64,000 nt of DNA from Golubevia sp. BC0850 (lineage: Eukaryota; Basidiomycota; Exobasidiomycetes; Golubeviales; Golubeviaceae): positions 124,001 to 188,000 of the forward strand of contig JAAVVG010000013.1 in the NCBI GenBank assembly GCA_012976225.1. Reading direction: 5' to 3'. Below, piece by piece: positions 42,801 to 53,584 of this stretch. The notes under the pieces are model-generated. The model searched no databases and was not told where the DNA came from. It saw only the letters and a program-made list of their open reading frames with translations. A program made the position numbers and the translations under genes. Positions within the stretch are counted from its first letter, which is position 1; each line of letters opens with the position of its first letter.

Positions 42801-43893
42801 TACAAGGATGAAGCCGTCGACGGACATGGAATCTCCCTTGGCTAGAAGAGTCAAAGCTTCGGAGAGAGCTCAAGCTGGTCCTGGCCGCATCGTCTCGTAC
42901 TCACCTGCCAGGAACAGCTCTTGGAATCCCTCTGGGAATGCTAGTGCTGGCTGGTTCCCTTCACCTTCTCAATCAATCTCTGTCTCTTCAAGATCTTCGG
43001 TTCCTTCCACTCTAATGGGATCCACTCCGAAGAGAAAACCCAATCCGTTCTCTCTGGATCAACACAAGATTTCACCAAACAATCCTGAAGAGAAGAGAGC
43101 AGTTCAAGAAGGTGACAAGAACAGCACTCTCCCGCCGATGCTAGGTCTGACGCCTCTGCGTTCCTTCTCCGCTCCTTCTGGAAAGCGTGGCAGAAGCGAC
43201 GAGAATGAGGGACATGGTGCTGGAGGAGACAGTGGAGCTTCACCTTTGCCTAGAGAATCGTTCATCAGTCCAAGAGTCGTCAAATCTGTTCCAGCTCAAC
43301 GTCTAGCCTCCTCTACTCAGGAAGATGCCGAAAGCTCCAAGGAAAACGAGAGGCTTCCTTCCAATTCTGGAGAAGATGAGAAAGACTCCAAAGGATCAGA
43401 CTCAGACTCAAGAGCCAATCCAAATCAAACCTTATTCTCGTCGCCTCAGAATTTGAGCCTCACGAATTCGTTGGGTCTAGCACCTGGTTCAGAGTATCAG
43501 TTCGCTTCTACTCCAAGCAGACCTTACAGCAATTCCCTTACTTCTGGCTACACTCCATTCACAGTTGCTAGAAACGGAGGCTCATCTTCAGCTTTCGGAC
43601 TCAGCTTTCTGGGGATGGGTTTCACTCCCCTTGGAGAAGAGAAAGGACGAACTAGATCTTCATCGATTGGTAGAAACGCTAGGGAGTCAGACTCCAGCTT
43701 CTCAAATTTCATTTCCAATGGAAGCCCATTCGCCAATTCTCTCAAGAAGAAGAGAAAAGTCTCTTACTCAAAGAAGGAAGGCGGATCTTTGGACTTTGGT
43801 GAAGGTTCCGAAGAATCATCAATGGAATTAGGAGATTCTCCTAGTAGATCTGCTTCAAGCTTGAGGAAGTCAGTCGCTTCTTCAGGCAGATGA
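39886..43893 (+). CDS. Large C2H2 zinc-finger protein, probable regulator
   Basis: A 1335-residue, intronless protein, probably a nuclear regulator; no orthologue recognised. Most of it is low-complexity and rich in Ser, Pro, Gln and His. One C2H2-like finger lies near residues 355-380 (CPYCEKLYTGTHARSIWRRH, closed by LAAKH), followed by a basic block (KRRWARRDRLIKKHG). The C-terminal third has many Ser-Pro and Thr-Pro sites (TPLRSFSAPSGKRGR, STPSRPYSNS), typical of cyclin-dependent kinase targets. LKKKRKVSYSKK near residue 1287 matches the classical SV40-type nuclear signal. The single finger with an unusual spacing may not bind DNA alone. The start at 39886 was preferred because the region upstream lacks a credible ATG. 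Confidence 0.82.
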   Translation: MTQTTAKEVPPSNPPSATDAVSVPIPPPLPPAADLNPIIKVEEPVQVESQKTQSVSHAKGPSTDSMSFHQQSSHDLSQYPHHLQQQHYSQQPRYHQGHAQQQPIAFDGNQFMAMHGGEGMMMMDGNGMMSRTQGDVNGSHHGFVGAGLNEGGMEMEGQAYLQGSRFDDSGDPRHLQMNPQLLYSSTSHQAQPPHARRFQQPSMIQRSQSHQGFSGQAHPPPPPPASAAMQRAQSAYSASNLSPHLNQVGRVVTNSDMDPSSFPSSQLSATSSPAGAKKTSKRLRVKPRAEEERGSTSARRGSSVSVGALDQDSDHISDSRSSRSGSAAPSPNLGTIADIEAIDPRSGPAPTEFQCPYCEKLYTGTHARSIWRRHLAAKHKIALSEQPRRSRWDAYTDRPKTEEEKRKRALVSKRRWARRDRLIKKHGKEEGAKIWEEEEEKLKEEDEAEAKEQEKEQERGNALGLGLFGEDQHQQGAQRHRQIQIQDQRSSRRGVQQEGKPSLALSPSLSHDQLSNMQLFASTASAYGPFPASAPGGRTLVLSSSPRRPASEHGRSPPVSPSRRVPQSLAARSANWLSGVGLTSASPNSKRDQIHRSGDSRGLPDALTIPFNQPHFSGMDNNSSILSQSTNRSGHSFFGDSSSSNTSDMERSKSDVGPGARIFNAGSDEERPERIGENQNLYEFNRSPRRSNALHPKSNERRGSTDDIYLLQSKNSFTLSSRPLVVGAQGLSSSTLTNKTPVTHYSDLYPTPPSMGNASSSGEPSRTTAFAGNSPTRGSRNGAGPEQGSGMDRGDLHKKRTGFGMSLAGQLKSFDWQAAKEQEEQKKKTYNPFDLNQEPPRPASASLVLESPSRRSQFQHQQELLISPNRDRSDNMLSLSQLPPRSMSSSIPMSKAQTQAGFSNSPGGTSLDFSLFLESGNMSSGSPFKAPLASASAHSRLAAKPSQLSPGFALREPGRSPTWERSQVEDGNTRMKPSTDMESPLARRVKASERAQAGPGRIVSYSPARNSSWNPSGNASAGWFPSPSQSISVSSRSSVPSTLMGSTPKRKPNPFSLDQHKISPNNPEEKRAVQEGDKNSTLPPMLGLTPLRSFSAPSGKRGRSDENEGHGAGGDSGASPLPRESFISPRVVKSVPAQRLASSTQEDAESSKENERLPSNSGEDEKDSKGSDSDSRANPNQTLFSSPQNLSLTNSLGLAPGSEYQFASTPSRPYSNSLTSGYTPFTVARNGGSSSAFGLSFLGMGFTPLGEEKGRTRSSSIGRNARESDSSFSNFISNGSPFANSLKKKRKVSYSKKEGGSLDFGEGSEESSMELGDSPSRSASSLRKSVASSGR

Positions 43894-44342
43894 TGGACTC
43901 GTATTCTGTGTTGCGAGATCAATGTTCGGTTTTTCCTCAAGCTTCACACCATTTTCTCTTTCTCCTCTCGCTCTCATTCCTGCCTTTTCCAATCTAATCC
44001 GTTTTTTTTTGGATTCTTCCTTTTCATTTCTTCATCTCTATTTTGTGCTCCCTCTCCCCGTTCTTTCCTCTGTTTTCCGCTCATCGTCGTCTCTTTCCCA
44101 TTTTTCCAACTGTCGACATCAAGGACTCTTGTTTTTTTATATTCATTCCGTTTCATTGCATTATTGTTTTTTATACCTTTTGTTCGTCCTATTGTTCTTT
44201 CTATGTTCTTTTTCTGTAAGCACCTCACTTTTATCGACCAAATTGGACCAAATCTATCTTTTACATGTTCTTTCTATGGCAACCCTGAAACAATGTCAGT
44301 CAGTTACTTGCTATCGCCACTTTCCCTTTCTCTCGAAGATGT
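43894..44342. other. Convergent 3' flanks
   Basis: Tail-to-tail region between the C2H2 gene and the monooxygenase gene. T-rich on both sides, as in 3' UTRs. No gene seen. Confidence 0.5.
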
Positions 44343-46155
44343 TTACCTTCCACCATCATTTCCCCTTTCCAGCATGTCCCTGCGTTTACTCAAAGCCTCA
44401 TACTTCAAGGCATACATTCCAAACCTCGCTTCTTCTCTCTCCATGTCCCACTTGTCCAAGAATTGATCTAACCAGTTCTTTTTCTCGCATCCAGTGATCA
44501 AGTCTCTAACCTCTCTTGAGAATTCCATCTCATCCGTTCCACCTAGAATATGAAAGTGCAAGCTGAAGGGTAACCCTTTCGGGGCGGCTTTGACGTTCTT
44601 ATCTCCTTTCTGCTTCTGATTCAACCAATTGTTCTTAAGAGTTTCCAGGATAGACGTTGATTTTGTCTTTCTTTCTTGAAGTATCCGAACTCGCTTCTCC
44701 TCATATTCTAGGCGAGAGCTCAAAGTTGAAGGTAGAGAGAAACTTGAATCGTAAATGGAGCGAATAAACCAGGACGTCAAATCTGAGGACACGAAAGGAG
44801 TGTGAGAAATCGGGAGACCGACGAAAGCTAGAGTGGGATTTCTGGCATGTACGACTTGATAGTACAGAGATGAAACTCTTTGAGGAAAGTCCTTGGTTGA
44901 TGCTAAGGGTGAGTAGAGATCTAAATTTGGAGGTGATGAAGCTGATAGGTTTTGAATGTCTTGAGTGTCTTTTGACGTTGGAGTCCTGTTGAGCAAATGC
45001 ACGAACGGAAAACTTCCTATCTGATAACCAGTACCACATATAACCATATCTACATCTTTAATTACGTTTCCGTCTTTCAGCTCTACGTTCAGTCTGCCAT
45101 CTTCTCCGACTAAATATTCTTGTACCTCTGGCACATCTTTGATCCTTTCATCAGGTAGAGAGACAAACAGAGGATACGCTTCATGCCTAATTGATCGATA
45201 GACTGGCTCAAAACTATTTCTTTCATTTTGAGTAAAACTTGGTAAAGGGTTAAGCTCAGCTAAATGTGCCGAAATGTCGTTCGAAGAGTTCCCATTCCCT
45301 GTGACTATTAGCCTCTTGTTTCGGTAGATCTCTGGATTCCTATACCACTTTGCATGATGAACTTTTCCTAATTCTTTTGCTTTTTCTAAACCTTTTGTGT
45401 TTGGATAGTACTCTTTCTCGGTCCAACCCGAAGCAAGGATGACCACGTCCCAAGATTGAATTTCAACCTTTCCACCTTGATTCCAATCCTTGATAATCAC
45501 TCTCCAGCCACCATTTTCTAGCTCTTGATTTTCTTTTGTTGAAGTTGGAGGCAGCTCATAGACTGCAACAACTTCTATATTAACCTTAATGGAATCCTTC
45601 AACGGTTTTGAGAAGTCCTTCAGATAATCGTGAGTCTCTGACAAGGTCGGAAAAACTTCGTTGTTTGATGGAGGTGGGAACTTGGTCATCGAGAAAGAAA
45701 GAAATCTCGGTAGGACGTTGCCTCTGAGTTGGGGATAGCTTGGAGATGGCCAGAGCTTTGGTTTGAAAGAAGGGCCTTCGGATCGAGGTGGTGTGAGAGG
45801 CCAGTTATCTTGAGATGTTCCGTTTGGAAAAGTTGCTTCCAGCTTGACCGTTTTCGAATCGAGATTCCTAGAAGGAGAGGGAGGATAGAAGGGTGAGCAT
45901 GGAGATCATGAACGCAGAACGAAGAAACTCTTGGAAAGAAGAGAACGCTCACCAGACTCCGCCAACATCTTCTCTCCTCTCGTAAAGCATTACTTCATCG
46001 AAAGGTCCACTTTCAGATCCAGGATCCTTGTGTGTGAGATTGCGAAGCGTGACCAGTCCTGAAGCTCCTCCGCCGATTATAAGGATTCTCTTCGGATTGA
46101 CCTTCGAGATGAACGGCGGGTTTGAACTTGAAGAACTGCTAGGCAAAATCGACAT
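44343..46155 (-). CDS. Flavin-containing monooxygenase
   Basis: An FMO-type enzyme that would oxidise soft nucleophiles (N or S) with FAD, NADPH and O2. Exons: 46155-45953 and 45867-44343 (575 residues). The FAD-binding site is RILIIGGGASGLVTLRNL with LYERREDVGGVW at the end of exon 1. The NADPH-binding region reads RLIVTGNGNSSNDISAHLA. VVILASGWTEKEYYPN and MVICGTGYQIGSFPF are the two other family blocks. The C-terminal 150 residues are helical and charged and longer than in animal FMOs. A GAA repeat (46184-46211) sits in the 5' leader. Confidence 0.9.
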
Positions 46156-46495
46156 TCTTCGACAATTTTAAGAAAAAGCAGAGGAAGAAGAAGAAGAAGA
46201 AGAAGAAGAAAGAAAGAGAAGGAAAAGACCTTCTTCTCGTCTCTCTCCACGTGTACCAATCGCCTTTCGTGATTCCACCACGAAATTGGTCGTCTTCTCT
46301 CTCTCAATCTCTCTTTTGCCTCTCCATTCGACAAAGTCAAACTCTAATAGAGTCTGGAATGGTTCAGAACGACGGTAAAGGTGAAAATCAAATTCGCATT
46401 CTACTAGCGAGAGTCTCTTTCATTATTACAGCTCACTCATCCAGATCCTCAATCAACGCTTCAATCCAAACATTTTATTGATCTCTCCTCTCATC
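46156..46495. other. Divergent promoter region, monooxygenase and F-box genes
   Basis: Holds the (GAA)n run at 46184-46211 and a CACGTG E-box-like site near 46248-46253. No gene seen. Confidence 0.5.
46184..46211. repeat. GAA trinucleotide microsatellite
   Basis: About nine uninterrupted GAA units on the plus strand, about 30 bases upstream of the monooxygenase ATG, so it would be CTT/TTC repeats in its 5' leader or promoter. Confidence 0.85.
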
Positions 46496-48572
46496 ATGGA
46501 CCCTATTCGAGGCGCGAACGAAGACTCCACAGTTTCTGTTCCTAGTGGGGATGAGAGTTCTGATAACCAATCTTACGAGCTGTGCAAGGTGAGTGTCGCT
46601 CTGCACTTTCGAGGGAGAAGTCAAAGCTCAGCTCATAGCCTCGTCTGTCTTGCTTATTCTATGGTTTCTGACTCTCTTGATCCTCCACAGAGTCTTTTAG
46701 AAGAAGCGTTCCAAGCTCACAAGGAAACAGTCGAGCGTCGGAGGGAGATGGAAGGATACATCATATCTCAAACATTCAACACAGAGAATTGGAGACACAG
46801 TATGGACGGCAACTACGCATGCTATATTAAAATTTACCCTCTAGAGGTGAGTTTGATAATTCAAACGTTGAATGGGGTAGAATTCTGACACCCGTCTCTT
46901 CTATTCTCTTTAGAAATTGCGACTTCAAGAATTCGAATCCGAATCTCGATGTCAAGAGCTACTCGAACGGCTTCAACATACCCATCGCTGCCCAGATCAG
47001 TCTTCAACAGGACAAGAGAACTCTGTCAATCAGACTCTGAAGCAATCCGAAACTCAGATGGCTCTTCTTAGACAAAACAGACTTCAATCTCCAATCTCTC
47101 ACGTCTTTCCAGAACTCTTCATCAAGATGATCATCCTATCAAATCTTACTATTAATGAAATCGGAGGTTTAAGATTAGTCTGTCGTGCTTGGTACACGTT
47201 TTTGGAAACTAGAGCTTTGTGGAGAGAAGTGAGAACGAATCCTATGGAGCATCTTTCAATCCATTTGGCTTCCAAGATGAGTGGGTACACTTTAAGACTC
47301 ATAGCTGTCAATTTAATCGGTATCAATGATCAGGAGTATATGAATGTGTTCAAGGTTTTAGCTAAGTCATCTCCAACCCTGAAAGAGGTCCATCTAATTT
47401 ATCCATTCAGATCTACGACGATATTTCAACATGCTTTGAGGTTCGTGGAGAAGCTACCAAACCTCGAAGGACTCAGCTTAGTTGATTTACCTCCGGGAAG
47501 AAACATTTCAATCGAAGAAACTTTGAGTCCCATTCATCTAAGAATTGCTTCGACTTCCCTGAAGAGATTTCGTTGGAAGTCTAACTTTCAACCGCTTATC
47601 TTCAACCGTGATTTGCTTCTGATTTTTAACAGCATTCGATCTCTTCACATCAGTTATGGGTCTAGCTCGCCCCTTCTATCGACGATTCTAGGCCCTCCAA
47701 ATCCAACGTTTAAGTGGCTGAAAGGGTTACTGGAACAATCATCTTCAACTTTAGAGGAGTTGTGTCTCCCAACCACGTCAAATGAAGGAGAGGAATCTTC
47801 AGAATTAAGAGAGGCAACCCATGACATGGATTCGATTAAGAAGCTTCAAAAGTTAAAAAGCTTAACACTAAGGGCTTCTAATGAGGCTTGGTCAAATTGG
47901 AAGATTCTGTCAGACATCAACTTTCCGAATTTAGAATCTTTGGACATTCAATCCTCTGCCAAACTTCTACTCAACTTTCAATGCTCAACTTTGTCTCGTC
48001 TAACCTTTAACGATACTTCGTTTAAGGGCGACGAGGTCAACCTTGGAGTTATTGCCAGATTCCCCAATCTTCAGGAGCTCAACCTCGATCAAGACGCTCA
48101 ATCTACGGTCCGTTTAGATCAGTTGTTGGATCTCCTAACTTTCAAACCTTCTCAACCGATTTACTGTCCTAAACTAAAGATTCTGAGGATCTCCAACCAA
48201 GCACACCCTTTCCAAATAATCAAATCCCTTTCCATTCCTCCTTTTCTCCTCTCGAGACATATCTGTAGAGACTCTCCGATCATCGCAGAAAAGATTTGGA
48301 AGAGATTAGCAGGGACCCAATTCAAATTACCAACCTATCAAGAATTGGAGAAACTCAGTCACAAGAAGTTGAAGACGATTTTAAAGGAGATGAAGAACCT
48401 TGCGAGAGAAAGCAAGTCACCAGAAAGTGATGAAGTAGAGGATTGGGACGCGGGAGAAGAGACTCAGAGGATAGAAAGGTTCGAAATGACTGACTGTGGT
48501 GACATTGGGATTTTTACCAAGAAGTGGATCACGGATCTGGTTGGGAACGCTAGGTTTGTGAATAGTAGATAG
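46496..48572 (+). CDS. F-box protein with leucine-rich repeat-like region
   Basis: Probable substrate receptor of an SCF ubiquitin ligase. Exons: 46496-46588, 46691-46846 and 46914-48572 (635 residues). The F-box is near residues 142-190 (HVFPELFIKMIILSNLTINE followed by LRLVCRAWYTFLETRALWRE), with the usual Leu-Pro position as Phe-Pro. Irregular leucine-rich repeats follow, such as LPNLEGLSLVDLP, LQKLKSLTLRAS, FPNLESLDIQSSAK and FPNLQELNLD. The N-terminal 130 residues are helical and charged. No substrate can be inferred. The C terminus ends in a charged stretch and a short beta-like block. Confidence 0.84.
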
Positions 48573-48850
48573 ATGCATGCGGTCACTCCTGTACTGTATT
48601 GGTTTTTCGCTTTGGGTTTGCTTCTAGCAAGAGGTTCATTATCCTATTCCTCGGTTCGTACCATGAAAAGACTTTTCAATCTTCGATTACGTGTCAATCC
48701 AGACGCACGCGAACCGGTCTGTCTCGAACTTTGGACCTAAACAAGAACTAGTGATTGACATTCAAAAGGAAAGAAAAGGTAAAGAAAGGAAAAACTAGAG
48801 AACTAAAAGGAGAGGACAAGAGAAGATTTGATATCTGAAGTTTGTGAATT

Positions 48851-51205
48851 TTACTGAGGAGGGTTCAAAGGAGTCATCGGAGAGGGAACAGAAATATTAC
48901 TTGGAGTAGCATATTGAGGATCTAATTCATTGTAATGTTTACCACCAAATAGAACTGGACCGTTCTTGACTTCATAATCTCTCATCCTTTGTTCGACTTC
49001 TGGTCTGAAGTGACGTAGTAGACCTTGGATCGGCCAAGCAGCAGCGTCAGCTAGAGCACAGATAGTGTGTCTGAAGAAACAGGGAGAGAGAAGAACAGTG
49101 TCAGTTGAAAGAAAAGAACTTGTAGATCGACTAATCGATCCTTGAAACTCACCCTTCCATCTGCTTAGTCAATTCTTGAATGACATCGATTTCCCTCATA
49201 TTCCCTCTACCTTGAGTAAACCTTTCCATCATATTAGCCAACCAAGTAGTACCTTCTCTACAAGGAGTACATTGACCACAACTTTCATGTTTATAGAATT
49301 TAGCGAATCTAGCAATAGCACCAACCACATCTGTACTTCTATCCATAACGATAACCGCTCCAGTACCCAAAGAACTTTGAGCATCTTTCAGAGAATCGAA
49401 ATCCATTAAAACATGATCACATCGATCTTTTGGTAAAATAGGAACCGAACTTCCACCTGGAACGATTCCTAACAAATTGTCCCAACCACCTTTAACACCT
49501 CCACAATGTCTTTCGATTAATTCTTTGAGAGGGATTCCCATTTCTTCTTCAACTACACAAGGATTGTTGACATGTCCTGAAATTGCGAATAATTTGGTTC
49601 CTTGATTCTTATCTCTACCGAAACCTGCAAACCAAGCTGGTCCTCTACGGATAATCGTTGGTGCTGCTGCTACTGTCTCTACATTTGCTACTGTAGTTGG
49701 ACATCCGAATAAGCCTACATCAGCTGGGAAAGGAGGCTTTAGTCTTGGCTTTCCTTGTTTACCTTCTAATGATTCGATTAAAGCGGTTTCTTCTCCACAG
49801 ATGTAGGCTCCAGCTCCCTTGTGAACGTAGACGTCGAAATCATAACCTGATCCACAAGCGTTCTTTCCAATGAGACCATCCTTGTAAGCTTCGTTGATAG
49901 CAGCTTGAAGATGAGCAGCTTCGAGGTAGAACTCTCCGCGGACGTAGATGTATGCTGGAAGTTGAAGAAGAGTGAGGTTGAGGAGATTGTCAGTTTGAGA
50001 ACAGCAAGGTCTCGAATAGGGACCCGGATGCTTGGCTTCTGAAAGGAGCGCAAGAGTCTAGAAGAGAGGAAGGGCAAGAGCGGGGAGGGAAGCTCGAGAG
50101 GCCATTCCACGCCCCCGCCTCCTCTTTCAGTCATCGAGTAACTGTAATTTCTCCAAGGATCTTGAACTTTGCAAATTCCGTTCGAAAATTCTGGTCATCC
50201 AACAAGAGAGGCGAAAAAGAAGGGCAGAAGGAAGAGCCTCTGATTTGTAATCCTCCATCCTCCTTCCTCGTCCTCTCTCCCCACCAGACGCCTACCCGTG
50301 CCTCCCTTCCTTCCACGCCTCCCATCCTCCCTCCAAAATCTTCAATTGATGCTATCCACTATCCTGTACTCACCAGCATTAGCGTTCATAGCTCTACCAG
50401 CAACCAAACAACCTTCAACCAATTTATGAGGATCTCCTCTCATGATCTCTCTGTCCTTACAAGTACCAGGTTCACCTTCATCGGCATTGATGACCAAATA
50501 CCTAGGTCTACCATCCTTCTCCCAACCAGGTTTGTTCATGAAAGACCATTTCAAACCTGAAGGGAAACCAGCTCCACCACGACCTCTCATTCCTGAAGCT
50601 TTCATTTGATTGATGATCCAATCGTGACCTTTTAATAGAATGTCTTTGGTTCGATGCCAATCTCCACGGGACTGAGAAGAAGTAAGAGGAAACAAAATGG
50701 GAGATGAGATTGATTAGAGGCAACCTTCTCTGACACTTGACCAATCCTTTGAGAAGGGAGAAGTAGGAATGAGGACTCACCTTTGCTCCCTTTAAAAGAT
50801 GATCATGTCTCATGTAAGCATTCTGGAAGATACGATCTTGATCTTTGAGACCTCCGTGGGTGCGATTGGGAGCATCTGTCACTGTGGCTAAGGATCGAAC
50901 TGCAGAAGGAGTAGAGGCTGCTACAGCTGGAAGTGTGGAAGATGAACTGGCCAGCAGCGGGCGAGCAGTACAATTGAGAGCACGCTTTGCGAGAATGGCT
51001 GTGAGATGATGATAAGACAGAGCAAAGTGAGAAGGTGAGTTAGCTCGAGGTGACGTGAAAAGAGAGAGGGATTGAGATAGGCAAGCAAGGAAGGACAAGG
51101 GTAAGAGACCTCTCTCTCTCTCTCTCTGTCCTCTTGTTAAACCTGATGTCTGTTGATGATGCGATGAGATTAATGTTTGAAGTGAAACTTACGAGCTCTC
51201 TGCAT
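48851..51205 (-). CDS. NUO51: Complex I 51 kDa subunit (NDUFV1, Nuo51)
   Basis: NADH-binding flavoprotein of mitochondrial complex I; it carries FMN and the N3 iron-sulfur cluster. Exons: 51205-51193, 50998-50781, 50671-50374, 49954-49153 and 49070-48851 (516 residues). An N-terminal presequence of about 45 residues is rich in Ala, Ser and Arg. [16 protein letters not shown] is the NADH/FMN-binding block, and [20 protein letters not shown] and [14 protein letters not shown] follow. The cluster ligands are in [13 protein letters not shown], with the fourth Cys in [13 protein letters not shown]. The first coding exon is only 13 bases (MQRA). Intron 3 (50373-49955) is 419 bases, one of the longest in this window. 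Divergent from SHY1. Confidence 0.97.
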
Positions 51206-51387
51206 GTTGATTATGAGTGTTGAGGGTTGGGATGAGTGGTGGGTGAGAGAGCAAGAGCAAGAAGTGGCAGCTTGAATTCCGTTTGGGCGAACCAATCGCA
51301 GCTGCTCGTTTGGTCAGAGATTCTCTGTCTCTCCCAATCTCACTTTTCATTTTGGTCCAGAAGATTGGATTAGAGTGGGTTTCAAGA
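51206..51387. promoter_or_regulatory. Shared promoter between the complex I gene and SHY1
   Basis: 182 bases between two divergent start codons of mitochondrial respiratory genes. Contains CCAAT on the plus strand within GAACCAATCG near 51288-51297, a possible HAP-complex (CCAAT-binding) site. The binding is inference. Confidence 0.55.
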
Positions 51388-53215
51388 ATGAAGTTGAATA
51401 CTACAAGTAGACTTCTACTTCCGACCATCATCAGCAGCACTTCTTCAAAGTCAATCCGATTGCCTTCTTCGTCATCAAAATTTCTATCAAAACCCATAAT
51501 CTTCAACCCTTCAACTCCTTTCTCTACTAAATCCATTCAGCCTTCATCTCTTCTTCCACCTGTTTCTTCAACTTTCCGGTCCTATTCTTCTTCAGCGGCT
51601 CCTTCTTCAGAGACTTACTATAAAAAGCAACCTTCAGCTTGGTACAAATCTCCAGCTTTGATCGTTTTAGCTTGCGTTCCACTTTTGACCGGCTTCTTAG
51701 GATGGTGGCAAATACAGAGATTGAAATGGAAATTAGGACTCATAGAAGAATTGGAAGACAAATTGAGAAGAGATCCTATGAGATTACCTAAAAACATCAA
51801 GTAAGTCTTCTCTCATTTCCCACCTTCTTTACTTTGATTGCAGTCCCTTTCTTTTTCCTTCAAGACAATTTCCTTCCAAATCTTGCTCTTTTTTTCCGAA
51901 GCTGGAGTTTCGTTTGGCTATGGTCGTAGACCCTTTTGGTTCACCTTCCTTAGTTTCTTCTTCTGACCTTTCACTCCCCTTTCTCCTCTTTCCTTTCATT
52001 TTTCCCCATTCTCTAAACACAATTACCTTCTCCCGAACAGCCTCAAAGTCCTCCCAACTTTCGCCTTCAGACTATTCAACCTCTCCGGGCGATTCGACAC
52101 GACCTCTCCGATTTTCATAGGTCCTCGAGTAAGGGATGGAACTTTAGGTTATCAAGTCATCATGCCTTTCTACAGATCAGAAGGTGGTCTACCAGTCATG
52201 GTAGATCGAGGTTTCGTTAGGAAAGACATGATCGAAGGTGAAGGAGAGAGGATGAAGTTGTGGAATAATGGAGAGGGGGATTGGGTGAGTGTCTTTCGTC
52301 TTCTAAGTGTTTTGTTTCTTTGATGAGATTGATCAGATTCTATTCGATCACTTTTGGAAGGGCCGTCCTATTGTTTTGGTTTACCTTTCATTCTAATCTT
52401 CTCTCGTTTTCCCCCTACTCTCACTCTCCTTTTTCTTCCATCTCTATCAACCCTTTCCTCCCAACCACACTCTCGAAAATTTTCCCTTCTTTCCTCGCTC
52501 TTTGCCCTTCTAGTCCTCATCACAAGAAATCCTAGCATTACTACCAAAAGTTTCCCCTCCAAACTATTTCACACCCAAAAATGAACCTTCTCGAGGACTT
52601 TGGTTCCATTCAGTTCCAGAAGAGATGTCTCAATATCTGACCTCCAAATCCTCTCCAAACTCAACAAAAAATTCTACCACCGATTCTCTAAAAGGTTTAG
52701 TAGGAATGGTTCCAAGTCAAAGAGGGGAAGTTTCTGCTGTTTTGTTAGAGGAGGTTTTTAGTGAGTTTGGAGACTAGGATTGATTCTGGGTCCTTCTTTC
52801 TCTTCGGCTGTCGTTTCGCTCTGATCTCTTGAGAAGTGAATCAGAAGATTTTGTTTGATTTGTCCTGTTCTCATCCTTTTCCAAAACTTCAGATGGTAAC
52901 GCAGGAGAAGCAGCTCAAAGAGTTCAAGATGGAATCCCAATTGGAAGACCTCCTACTATTGAATTGAGGAATCAACATGCTACTTATGCTGCTACTTGGT
53001 TAGTCAATGTTTTCCTCGACATCTGTTATGTTCCTGCAACCCCTCCATCAGGGGCTTTACTAATTTGTCCCTTATCCTCTCCCAAACCCGTTGCTCTTTT
53101 TGGAATTCTGGTTTTCTCTCACACCTTCGTTCCCGATTCCACTTTCAACAGGCTCTCATTGTCGGCAGCTACGACAGCCATGTTCGTCGTTGTTGCAAGA
53201 AGGGGAGGGAAATAA
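51388..53215 (+). CDS. SHY1: SURF1/Shy1 cytochrome oxidase assembly factor
   Basis: Mitochondrial inner membrane protein that helps insert heme a into subunit 1 of cytochrome oxidase. Exons: 51388-51800, 52041-52284, 52514-52760, 52893-52998 and 53152-53215 (357 residues). The N-terminal 70 residues are a Ser-rich targeting region. The first helix holds the family motif PLLTGFLGWWQIQRLKWKL. Then come the SURF1 blocks GPRVRDGTLGYQVIMPFYR, VMVDRGFVRKD, RGEVSAVLLEE and IELRNQHATYAATW. The second helix is LSLSAATTAMFVVV, ending ARRGGK. The extent matches the family. The last exon joins at the Trp codon in phase 2. Confidence 0.95.
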
Positions 53216-53584
53216 AGAAAGGAAAGCTCTGGCAGACAAGACCTGTCCAATGGCGCGGTCTCCTTTTTGTACATTCCATGCAACAATCTTTCCACCTCTC
53301 TCATGCAATCGAAAGAGTCAAACCAGTATCAAGATTCGCTCTCGAAACTCGTCTGAGTCTCCACCAAACGAGAGGTCGATGAGAGTAGAGCTTCTTCTTC
53401 GAGGCACTGCCTTTTCATCGGTATTCCTTTTTCGGTATTCCTTTTGAATGGCACTTCCTGACAAGCTGGCAACTAGGTGTAACAAATGAGCATTCAGATA
53501 TCAAGACTTCTCGAGCCCTTCTTGTAGATCGCTTAGTATAGATCACGCACAAATAATACATTTGATGATAGACTTTCTTCCCTC
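53216..53584. other. Convergent 3' flanks
   Basis: Between the stop codons of SHY1 and the PAP2 phosphatase gene. No gene seen. Confidence 0.5.
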
